Assembly: GCA_900552315.1 (NCBI GenBank)
Contig: URZM01000088.1
Span: 1 to 8,634, forward strand
Direction of reading: 5' to 3'
DNA: 8,634 nucleotides
Source of the DNA: an uncultured Bacteroidales bacterium
GTDB taxonomy: Bacteria; Bacteroidota; Bacteroidia; Bacteroidales; Muribaculaceae
Part shown: in pieces, positions 1 to 5,740 of the stretch
How the letters are laid out: every line of letters starts with the position of its first letter
Numbering within the stretch: the first letter of the stretch is position 1
The notes under the pieces: generated by a model
Told to the model about the DNA's origin: nothing
Database searches by the model: none
Seen by the model: the letters and a program-made list of their open reading frames with translations, nothing else
Program-made: the position numbers and the translations under genes

Positions 1-1003
1 CGTCCATGCCGTATTCCGGGTGGCGGCGGATGATCTGCCCCTCCAGCTTGAACTGGATCATCAGCACAGCCTTGTAGAGCCGGGCAATGCTGTCGGTACC
101 CGAGATCTCCCGGTCCATGGCGGAGATCACCTTGGGGGCGAAGCAGCCGCCGTCGGCATAGGTTTTCTGGGCAAAGTTGGTGAGGTGGCGCAGGCTGATG
201 CCATAACCACGCTCGAGCATCTCCATATTGGAGTACTTGACACTGATGCCCAGAATATTGAAGATGCACGCCTCACTGCCGCAGGCGGCGCCCATCCAGA
301 GCATATCGTGGTTGCCCCACTGGATATCCACACTGTGGTGATGCATGAGCATATCCATGATGTGGTCGGGCCGGGGACCGCGGTCAAACACATCACCGAT
401 GATGTGCAGACGGTCCACCGCCAGCCGCTTGATCACACCGGCAATGGCAGTGATGAAGGCATCCGCCCGGTTGATCTCGATGATGGAGGTGATGATGCGG
501 TTGTAGTAGTTCTCCTTGTTCTTCACGCCGGGATCGGTGTTGAGCAGCTCATCGATGATGTAGGCAAAGTCCGCCGGCAGCGCCTTACGGACCTTGGAAC
601 GGGTGTATTTGGAAGATATGTTCTGGCATACCCTCACCAGCCGGTTTAGGGTGATCTGGTACCATTCGTCCATGTGCTTCTCGCGGCGTGCCACGAGCTT
701 GAGCTTCTCGGTGGGATAGTAAATCAGGGTACAGAGTTCCTGACGCTCCTCTTCCCGCATGGAGGTGCCGAATATCTCGTCCACCTTACGGCGTATGGTG
801 CCCGAGGCGTTTTTCAGGACATGGCGGAACGCCTGGTCCTCTCCGTGTATGTCGGTCAGGAAATGTTCGGTGCCTTTGGGAAGGTTTAGGATAGCCTCGA
901 GATTTATGATCTCTGTACTCGCGGCCGCCACGGTGGGAAAGGACTTCGCCAGCAGCCGGAGATACCGGAGGTCAAGGTCTTCGGGGTTGATGTTTACGTT
1001 CAT
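1..1003 (-). CDS. fbp: Fructose-1,6-bisphosphatase class 3 (partial, C-terminal part outside the window)
   Basis: Hydrolyses fructose-1,6-bisphosphate to fructose-6-phosphate, the committed step of gluconeogenesis, in the cytoplasm (EC 3.1.3.11). The first 334 residues are present; class 3 enzymes are usually about 640-670 residues, so roughly half is missing at the left edge. The metallophosphatase motifs are visible in order: TDIHGE at about 50-55, GDVFDRGP at 203-210 and GNHD at 230-233, which supply the metal-binding Asp, His and Asn residues. The long segment between the first two motifs is typical of the class 3 family and separates it from class 1 and 2 enzymes. The ATG at 1003 is the first start after an in-frame TGA about 27 nt upstream. 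A good Bacteroides-type promoter lies just upstream, giving a short leader with no clear Shine-Dalgarno. It is divergent from the acyltransferase operon. Confidence 0.95.
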   Translation of the reverse strand, partial: MNVNINPEDLDLRYLRLLAKSFPTVAAASTEIINLEAILNLPKGTEHFLTDIHGEDQAFRHVLKNASGTIRRKVDEIFGTSMREEERQELCTLIYYPTEKLKLVARREKHMDEWYQITLNRLVRVCQNISSKYTRSKVRKALPADFAYIIDELLNTDPGVKNKENYYNRIITSIIEINRADAFITAIAGVIKRLAVDRLHIIGDVFDRGPRPDHIMDMLMHHHSVDIQWGNHDMLWMGAACGSEACIFNILGISVKYSNMEMLERGYGISLRHLTNFAQKTYADGGCFAPKVISAMDREISGTDSIARLYKAVLMIQFKLEGQIIRRHPEYGMD

Positions 1004-1036
1004 GGTCTGTATAGAGTTAAGGGTGTTTCATCGGCG

Positions 1037-1068
1037 CAAAAGTACACATAATTTCTGTGACTGGCAAA
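1037..1068 (-). promoter_or_regulatory. Bacteroides-type promoter of fbp
   Basis: Reading the minus strand, TTTG (1068-1065) is followed after exactly 20 nt by TACTTTTG (1044-1037), matching the Bacteroides primary sigma consensus TTTG / TAnnTTTG. Transcription would start near 1030, leaving a leader of about 27 nt before the fbp ATG at 1003. Both boxes and the spacing are seen directly; activity is inferred from the consensus. Confidence 0.75.
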
Positions 1069-1085
1069 TGCACCGCGCCACACGG

Positions 1086-1104
1086 TTTTAGAGGATGTCT
1101 AAAA
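1086..1104. repeat. Perfect 7-bp inverted repeat between divergent promoters
   Basis: TTTTAGA (1086-1092) and TCTAAAA (1098-1104) form a perfect inverted repeat around the 5-nt spacer GGATG. The centre, 1095, lies midway between the inferred start sites of fbp (about 1030) and the acyltransferase operon (about 1161). It could be an operator for a dimeric regulator. It could also be a remnant of a transposon end, since termini of the form GAGG-x-TGTCT-x-AAA occur in some insertion sequences (from memory, not checked). The repeat is seen; the function is unknown. Confidence 0.5.
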
Positions 1105-1111
1105 TGCCAGC

Positions 1112-1142
1112 TCTCATAAAAATGAGAATAATCAGTTTTTTT
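1112..1142 (+). other. Small hairpin followed by a T7 run
   Basis: TCTCAT (1112-1117) and ATGAGA (1122-1127) form a perfect 6-bp stem with an AAAA loop. A run of seven T follows at 1136-1142 after an 8-nt gap. It resembles a weak intrinsic terminator on the plus strand, but the stem is AT-rich, the T-run is not adjacent, and no plus-strand gene ends here. It lies just upstream of the next operon's -7 box, so it could be a protein-binding site or a relic of older sequence. Confidence 0.3.
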
Positions 1143-1146
1143 ATAT

Positions 1147-1154
1147 TAACTTTG
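1147..1154 (+). promoter_or_regulatory. -7 box for the acyltransferase operon
   Basis: TAACTTTG matches the Bacteroides -7 consensus TAnnTTTG exactly. The expected -33 position (about 1123-1126) reads TGAG, not TTTG, so the promoter is weaker than the other three in this window or needs an activator. Transcription would start near 1161, about 88 nt before the ATG at 1249. Confidence 0.5.
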
Positions 1155-1160
1155 CAGAAA

Positions 1161-1248
1161 ATCCTCGGCGTCATCTCCATGCCACGGGCGTGACACCCGG
1201 GCTTCATGCTTCTGAGGTGCTTTTTTATTTGGTAATAGTACACGAGTT
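1161..1248 (+). promoter_or_regulatory. Structured 5' leader of the acyltransferase operon, attenuator-like
   Basis: Two pairings compete in this leader. In one, GGCGTCA (1167-1173) pairs with TGACACC (1191-1197) with a single C-A mismatch, enclosing a small hairpin TGCC-ACG-GGCG (1180-1190). In the other, CACC (1194-1197) plus TCA (1204-1206) pair with TGAGGTG (1213-1219), directly before CTTTTTT (T6 at 1221-1226). The two states share 1194-1197, which is the layout of a terminator/antiterminator switch. The terminator stem has a 6-nt bulge and is not strong. No known riboswitch family was recognised. The stretch from 1227 to the ATG is AT-rich, without a clear Shine-Dalgarno. Confidence 0.35.
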
Positions 1249-2691
1249 ATGATATTGAATTCCTTCGGGTTCATTGTTTTTCTGCCGTTGATATTGTTTC
1301 TGTACATCGCCGTCATCCGGTTATGTCGCGATTCCAAATATTCCAACATTATCTCGGCGGCGTTGCTGACCACGTTGTCATATTCGTTTTTCATAGTCTA
1401 CCAACCGGTTGGCGCGTTGCTGCTTTTCGCCGTGACGCTGCTGACCTATATCTTCGCGCTGGCATTTGACAGAGAGGGGAACCGTAAAAAAGGCTTGCTT
1501 ATAACCGCAGCCGTCCTGCTGGTCATAGCGCCTTTGGCCATACTCAAGTATTCCGGTTTCGTAAAAGAGACGGTGGCTTCGTTGCTTGAGCTTGCAGACA
1601 TACGTCAACGCTCAGATGAGCCCGACACGCTCACCACACTGTTCATACCGCTCGGCATATCGTTTTTCACGTTCCAGAGCCTGGGATACATGTGGGACGT
1701 CTACCGCCGGAAGATAAAGGCTGAGAGGAATTTCCTGTACTACATGCTCTTCGTGGGCTTTTTCCCCCAGATAGCCTCCGGGCCTATCAGCAAGGCCGAG
1801 GAGCTGCTGCCCCAGATACGAGGCAAGCGCAGCATAACCCAAGAGGACATCAGCGAGGGGGTGCGCCTGATGCTGTGGGGATTCTTCCTGAAAGCGGTGG
1901 TCGCCGACAGGGTGGCCACTTTTGTCGATCCCGTATATGCCGACTACTTGAATTTTTCCGGAGTCACCTGTTTTCTTGCCTCCATATTCTATTCCATACA
2001 GATCTACGGAGATTTCGCAGGCTATTCCCTGCTCGCGATAGGTGTGGGGCGCTTGTTCGGATACAGGCTGATAAACAATTTCAATCGGCCCTATTTCAGC
2101 TACAGCATCACGGAGTTCTGGCGCCGATGGCACATATCGTTGAGCCGATGGCTGCGCGACTACGTATATATCCCGCTTGGAGGAAACCGCAAGGGGACGC
2201 GCCGCACATACATGAACATCCTGGCCACGTTCACCGTCAGCGGCATCTGGCATGGCGCGAATCTCACCTTCATTGTATGGGGTTTCATCCATGGCGTGGT
2301 TCAGGCCGTCGAGAAATTCTTCGGCCTCAACGCCAAGCCCAAGTCCAGGCTTGTCGTGGCGTTCAGAATAGCCCTGACATTTCTGGTGGCGAATTTCGCC
2401 TGGATATTCTTCAGGATGCCGACGCTCCACGACGCATGCGATGTCATAAGGCGCATCGTGACATTCGCCCCGGGAGCCTCTCTTCAGGTCTCGAGGACCA
2501 ACATGACCCTAATCGCATTTGCCGTGCTCTCGCTCCTCATCACCGAGGTGATACAGGAGTATTACAAGAAGGCGAGCTTCTTGCGCCATCCGAACGCGTT
2601 CGTGCGTTGCGTGGCGGTGGTTTCAGTTGTGTTCCTGATCATGACGATAGGCGTGCTTGACGCCGGACAGTTCATCTATGTAAATTTCTAA
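1249..2691 (+). CDS. MBOAT family O-acyltransferase, AlgI-like
   Basis: A polytopic inner-membrane protein of 480 residues, the usual size for the AlgI/PatA/DltB group, which moves acyl (often acetyl) groups across the membrane to a polysaccharide or cell-wall acceptor. The N-terminus MILNSFGFIVFLPLILFLYI matches the characteristic start of AlgI-like proteins and supports the ATG at 1249. Hydrophobic segments run through most of the length. The signature region contains GDFAGYS (254-260), FNRPYFSYSITEFWRRWHIS with His295, RDYVYIPLGGNRKG, and SGIWHGAN with His335; these two histidines are the near-invariant MBOAT pair, and His335 is the expected catalytic one. The stop is 6 bp before the next start, so the SGNH gene is almost certainly co-transcribed. 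The acceptor glycan cannot be told from sequence, because no polysaccharide locus is visible nearby. Confidence 0.93.
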   Translation: MILNSFGFIVFLPLILFLYIAVIRLCRDSKYSNIISAALLTTLSYSFFIVYQPVGALLLFAVTLLTYIFALAFDREGNRKKGLLITAAVLLVIAPLAILKYSGFVKETVASLLELADIRQRSDEPDTLTTLFIPLGISFFTFQSLGYMWDVYRRKIKAERNFLYYMLFVGFFPQIASGPISKAEELLPQIRGKRSITQEDISEGVRLMLWGFFLKAVVADRVATFVDPVYADYLNFSGVTCFLASIFYSIQIYGDFAGYSLLAIGVGRLFGYRLINNFNRPYFSYSITEFWRRWHISLSRWLRDYVYIPLGGNRKGTRRTYMNILATFTVSGIWHGANLTFIVWGFIHGVVQAVEKFFGLNAKPKSRLVVAFRIALTFLVANFAWIFFRMPTLHDACDVIRRIVTFAPGASLQVSRTNMTLIAFAVLSLLITEVIQEYYKKASFLRHPNAFVRCVAVVSVVFLIMTIGVLDAGQFIYVNF

Positions 2692-2697
2692 CCTGCG

Positions 2698-3609
2698 ATG
2701 ACGACAATGGCTAAATACCTTAAACGAGCCGCCGCAGTGGTCCTGACCTTGATTGTGCTCGACCTCGCCTTTGGCCTGGCGATGAAATATGTGGCGAACC
2801 ATGCCAAAGGGGGCGACACCTACAACCTTAACTACATCAACCGCCATTTCGACGCTTCGCTTGCCATATTCGGATCCTCGAGAGCCAACCACCACTATGT
2901 AAGCCAAGTGTTTGAAGACAGTCTCGGGCTTTCGGCATACAACTGTGGCGTAGACGGCAACGGCATCCTGCTTGCCTACTGCTTCCTGAACAATATCATC
3001 TCCGAGGGGAAGGCGCCACAGGTGGTAATCTACGACTTTTTCCCAGAGTATGACCTCTATGACAACGGTGACCACCAGAAAGCGCTGACGCGCATCAAGC
3101 CTTTCTATGACATCGACGGCATGAAGGGGATTATCGACGACCTTTCGGAAAACGAATACATCAAGCTGCATCTCAGCACATACAGATACAACTCCGAGTT
3201 TATCCAGATGCTGAGTGACGCTGTGGCTCCCAAGCAGATGGTAATCAAGGGTTACAAACCGATGCAAGGCACGATGGACACAGATTTCGTCAAGGCCGAC
3301 AACGGCACAAAGCCTGTCATCGACCCGGTCAAGGTGAAATACCTGAACAAGTTCATCGAACTCTGTTCCCGACATTCCATCACCCTTGTCTTCGTGACCT
3401 CGCCTGTCTTCAACGGCTCAAACGGCGACAACCTGAAGCTGCTTCGTCTCTATGGCGGCAACGACCTCTCACTGATTGAGATGAGCGACCATCCCCGCTT
3501 TCTGCACAACAAAGACCTCTTCGTAGACACCCAGCACATGAACAGCGCCGGGGCGGAGCTTTTCTCATCCATGCTCGTGGACTCGCTGCGCTCCAGACTC
3601 CGGCCTTGA
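2698..3609 (+). CDS. Membrane-anchored SGNH-like protein, partner of the MBOAT acyltransferase
   Basis: The protein has 303 residues with one N-terminal hydrophobic segment at about 11-33 and no convincing signal-peptidase site, so it is probably anchored with its domain in the periplasm. The domain shows SGNH-type landmarks: IFGSSRANHHY with Ser61 as the likely nucleophile (G59-S-S-R62), NCGVDGNG as a block-II-like turn, and a C-terminal D277-T-Q-H280 followed by MNSAGAELFS, the classic Asp-x-x-His block. A clear block III (GxND) was not found. Pairing with an MBOAT protein parallels AlgI with AlgJ/AlgX, PatA with PatB, and DltB with DltD, where the SGNH protein takes the acyl group to the glycan. 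The start could be ATG 2698 or ATG 2707; neither has a good ribosome site, and the 6-bp gap from the upstream stop suggests translational coupling. An esterase role instead of transferase is possible. Confidence 0.75.
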   Translation: MTTMAKYLKRAAAVVLTLIVLDLAFGLAMKYVANHAKGGDTYNLNYINRHFDASLAIFGSSRANHHYVSQVFEDSLGLSAYNCGVDGNGILLAYCFLNNIISEGKAPQVVIYDFFPEYDLYDNGDHQKALTRIKPFYDIDGMKGIIDDLSENEYIKLHLSTYRYNSEFIQMLSDAVAPKQMVIKGYKPMQGTMDTDFVKADNGTKPVIDPVKVKYLNKFIELCSRHSITLVFVTSPVFNGSNGDNLKLLRLYGGNDLSLIEMSDHPRFLHNKDLFVDTQHMNSAGAELFSSMLVDSLRSRLRP

Positions 3610-3651
3610 GTCCACAGGCATAGGGTTCCGTGCCGTAGGCGCGTTCCCTGA

Positions 3652-3701
3652 CGGCAAGCCCCGCGAACGGTCGCTGCAAAGCGTGCTCGCGGGGCTTGTC
3701 G
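3652..3701. terminator. Large hairpin between converging genes, terminator-like
   Basis: Positions 3652-3666 pair with 3687-3701 over 15 bp (14 Watson-Crick and one G-U), including the GC-rich core AAGCCCCGCGA / TCGCGGGGCTT. The loop holds a second hairpin, CGCT-GCAA-AGCG (3672-3683), with a GNRA tetraloop. It lies 42 bp after the SGNH stop and 20 bp after the galE stop on the opposite strand, so it probably ends transcription from both sides. Neither flank has a proper T-run (plus side GGTTTATG), so termination may depend on the stem alone or on Rho. Confidence 0.6.
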
Positions 3702-3721
3702 GGTTTATGCGGAAGGCGGAA

Positions 3722-4750
3722 TCACTTCTTTTCGGCCAGGCGGCACTGCCAGGCCCAGGTGTTGCGCATTGTCTCGTCGATGGGCACCTCGGCCTTCCAT
3801 CCGAGCACGGTGTTGGCCTTGGTGGGTTCGGCCCATATCTTCTCTATGTCGCCGGCGCGGCGCGCTCCTATCTTGTAGGGGACCTTGACACCGGTGGCGC
3901 GCTCGAAGCTGCCTATCAGCTCCAGCACCGAGAGGCCGCGGCCTGTGCCGAGATTGAAGATTTCCACAGCGTCGGTGTCCTTCTTGTCGAGCATGCGGTG
4001 CATGGCTATGACATGGGCCTTGGCCAGGTCCACAACGTCGATGAAGTCGCGGATGCAGCTGCCGTCGGGAGTGTTATAGTCATCGCCGAAGACTGTAAGT
4101 TCCTTGCGGATGCCTGCGGCTGTCTGGCTGATGTAAGGCACCAGGTTCTGCGGCACGCCTATGGGCAGCTCACCTATCAGGGCCGAGGGGTGTGCCCCTA
4201 TGGGATTGAAATAGCGCAGCAGGATTGCCTTGATGGGGGCGCCGGAGCGTATGTAGTCGGTGATGATTTCCTCGGAAATCTGCTTGGTGTTGCCATAGGG
4301 GGAGGTGGCGGGCTTGATGGGCGCGGACTCGTCGATGGGGTTCACGTCCGGCTCGCCGTAGACGGTGCATGAGGAGGAGAAGACTATGCCCTCGACACCG
4401 AACTGAGGCATGAACTCCAGCAGGTTCATGAGCGAGTCGAGGTTGTTGCGATAGTAGAGCAGGGGCTTCTGCACGCTCTCCCCCACCGCCTTCGAGGCTG
4501 CGAAATTGATGATGCCCTTTATGCCGGGATGAGCCTCGAACAGGGCCTTGACCGTCTGGCGGTCAGTGACGTCGCCCTGCACAAAGGCGGGACGCACGCC
4601 GGTGATGGCCTCGATGCCGTCAAGCACACCGATCTCCGAGTTGCTGAGATTGTCTATGATTACAACCTCGTAACCTGCCTGCTGCAGCTCCACCACCGTG
4701 TGGGAGCCTATGTAACCGGTACCGCCGGTCACCAATATCTTTGTTGCCAT
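3722..4750 (-). CDS. galE: UDP-glucose 4-epimerase
   Basis: Interconverts UDP-glucose and UDP-galactose with tightly bound NAD+ (EC 5.1.3.2), in the Leloir pathway and in making galactose donors for glycans; cytoplasmic. The 342 residues match the usual length of about 338-345. It is an extended short-chain dehydrogenase: GGTGYIGSH at 9-17 gives the NAD-binding GxxGxxG, SSSCTVYG lies at 125-132, and Tyr152-x-x-x-Lys156 in SPYGNTK is the catalytic pair (E. coli Tyr149/Lys153). Other family marks are RYFNPIGAHPS, GDDYNTPDGSCIRDFIDVVDLA and NLGTGRGLSVLE. At the position of E. coli Tyr299, which limits N-acetylated substrates, this protein has Ile305, so activity on UDP-GlcNAc/GalNAc is uncertain. 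ATG 4750 is 21 bp after the upstream gene's stop, which indicates co-transcription. Confidence 0.96.
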   Translation of the reverse strand: MATKILVTGGTGYIGSHTVVELQQAGYEVVIIDNLSNSEIGVLDGIEAITGVRPAFVQGDVTDRQTVKALFEAHPGIKGIINFAASKAVGESVQKPLLYYRNNLDSLMNLLEFMPQFGVEGIVFSSSCTVYGEPDVNPIDESAPIKPATSPYGNTKQISEEIITDYIRSGAPIKAILLRYFNPIGAHPSALIGELPIGVPQNLVPYISQTAAGIRKELTVFGDDYNTPDGSCIRDFIDVVDLAKAHVIAMHRMLDKKDTDAVEIFNLGTGRGLSVLELIGSFERATGVKVPYKIGARRAGDIEKIWAEPTKANTVLGWKAEVPIDETMRNTWAWQCRLAEKK

Positions 4751-4771
4751 AGTGAAATGATTGAGAACTTC

Positions 4772-5674
4772 TTACTTGAAAAGAGGTGTGGGATAAACGC
4801 CTTGGGCGGTCAGTTCTGCGAAACGCTCCACAGTGGCGGGACGGTCTGCGGCGAAAGTGACACCGAACCAGCGGCTGGGAGTCGGTATCACCTTGAGGGT
4901 GACGGTGCAGGCGTTGATGAGGTCATTGACCACGGTGGGTATATAGAACTCGCTCTTCAGCTCGTTCCCGTGCTCCTTGAGGAATTGGTAGAGACCTCTG
5001 AGGGAATAGTCGAAATAATCGGGAGTGAAGCCCCACATGTTCATGCTCACAGACGCACCCTCGGGGAACGGCTCCTCTTTTCCGTCCACCACCTGGATGA
5101 GCTTGCCGTCCTTGAACTGGATGCCGTGGCACTCCTTCACACCTGAGAGGAAGCCCTCGGAGTCCACCTCGCACAGGCCGCGGCTCACGCCGCCGTTCTC
5201 GCTCAGGGTGTTCTCGATCTTGAAACCTATCATGCAATACTCATTCTTCTTGCCCTCGACAGAACGGAGGAAATCGGCCAATGCCTGGAAGCTCTCGGGG
5301 CCATAGTAGTCATCGGCATTGATGACCGCGAAAGGCTCCTTTATCACATCCTTCGCCATAAGTACTGCGTGATTGGTGCCCCATGGTTTGGTACGACCCT
5401 CCGGCACGCTGAAGCCATCAGGGAGCGCGTCGATGCTCTGGAAGACCACCTCTACGGGCACATGGCCCTCATATTTAGACATTACCTTCTCGCGGAACTC
5501 TTGCTCGAAATCATGCCTTATGACAAACACTATCTTGCCGAAGCCGGCACGCAGGGCATCGAAAACGGAGTAGTCCATGATGGTCTCGCCCGAGGGGCCA
5601 AGTCCGTCGAGCTGCTTCAAGCCACCGTAACGGCTTCCCATTCCGGCAGCCAGGATATACAATGTAGGTTTCAT
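4772..5674 (-). CDS. Sugar-1-phosphate nucleotidyltransferase
   Basis: A 300-residue NTP-transferase family protein expected to join a sugar-1-phosphate to a nucleotide (NTP + sugar-1-P to NDP-sugar + PPi) in the cytoplasm. The N-terminal signature LAAGMGSRYGGLKQ (8-21) has the Gly-rich loop with Arg15 and Lys20; KPWGTNHAV (about 96-104) resembles the base- and sugar-contact loop of RmlA/GlmU-type enzymes; INADDYYG (118-125) carries the metal-binding Asp. No left-handed beta-helix domain follows, so it is a stand-alone transferase, shorter than GlmU. The substrate is not settled; the galE neighbour suggests a UDP-hexose or UDP-N-acetylhexosamine. The 66-nt gap after holB contains a short repeat, (CAGAGT)2CAG at 5705-5719, and no clear -7 box, so it is probably read from the holB promoter. 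ATG 5674 was chosen because MKPTLYILAAG fits the family start exactly. Confidence 0.85.
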   Translation of the reverse strand: MKPTLYILAAGMGSRYGGLKQLDGLGPSGETIMDYSVFDALRAGFGKIVFVIRHDFEQEFREKVMSKYEGHVPVEVVFQSIDALPDGFSVPEGRTKPWGTNHAVLMAKDVIKEPFAVINADDYYGPESFQALADFLRSVEGKKNEYCMIGFKIENTLSENGGVSRGLCEVDSEGFLSGVKECHGIQFKDGKLIQVVDGKEEPFPEGASVSMNMWGFTPDYFDYSLRGLYQFLKEHGNELKSEFYIPTVVNDLINACTVTLKVIPTPSRWFGVTFAADRPATVERFAELTAQGVYPTPLFK

Positions 5675-5740
5675 ATCTTTGAATCTTTTGGGTTAAAATA
5701 TTTTCAGAGTCAGAGTCAGGCTTGGAGTATAACGACTTTG

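Noticed and set aside
20..649. 209-codon plus-strand frame opposite fbp
   Set aside because: The minus strand carries the class 3 fructose-bisphosphatase with all its phosphatase motifs in one frame.
1612..2430. Long open frame on the minus strand opposite the acyltransferase gene
   Set aside because: The plus frame encodes an unmistakable MBOAT protein; the antisense translation is low-complexity and resembles no family, as expected for a shadow in GC-rich DNA.
2623..3375. 250-codon minus-strand frame opposite the SGNH gene
   Set aside because: It spans the boundary of two real plus-strand genes and has no promoter, ribosome site or recognisable domain.
3622..3656. Possible pseudoknot (AGGG/CCCT interleaved with TGCCGT/ACGGCA)
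   Set aside because: The first stem is only 4 bp and the second competes with the much stronger 15-bp hairpin; probably chance.
4529..5146. 205-codon plus-strand frame across galE and the nucleotidyltransferase
   Set aside because: It crosses two well-supported genes on the other strand, and the translation shows no family motif.
5705..5719. Short direct repeat (CAGAGT)2CAG
   Set aside because: Only about two and a half units of 6 nt; too short to call a functional repeat without comparison to relatives.
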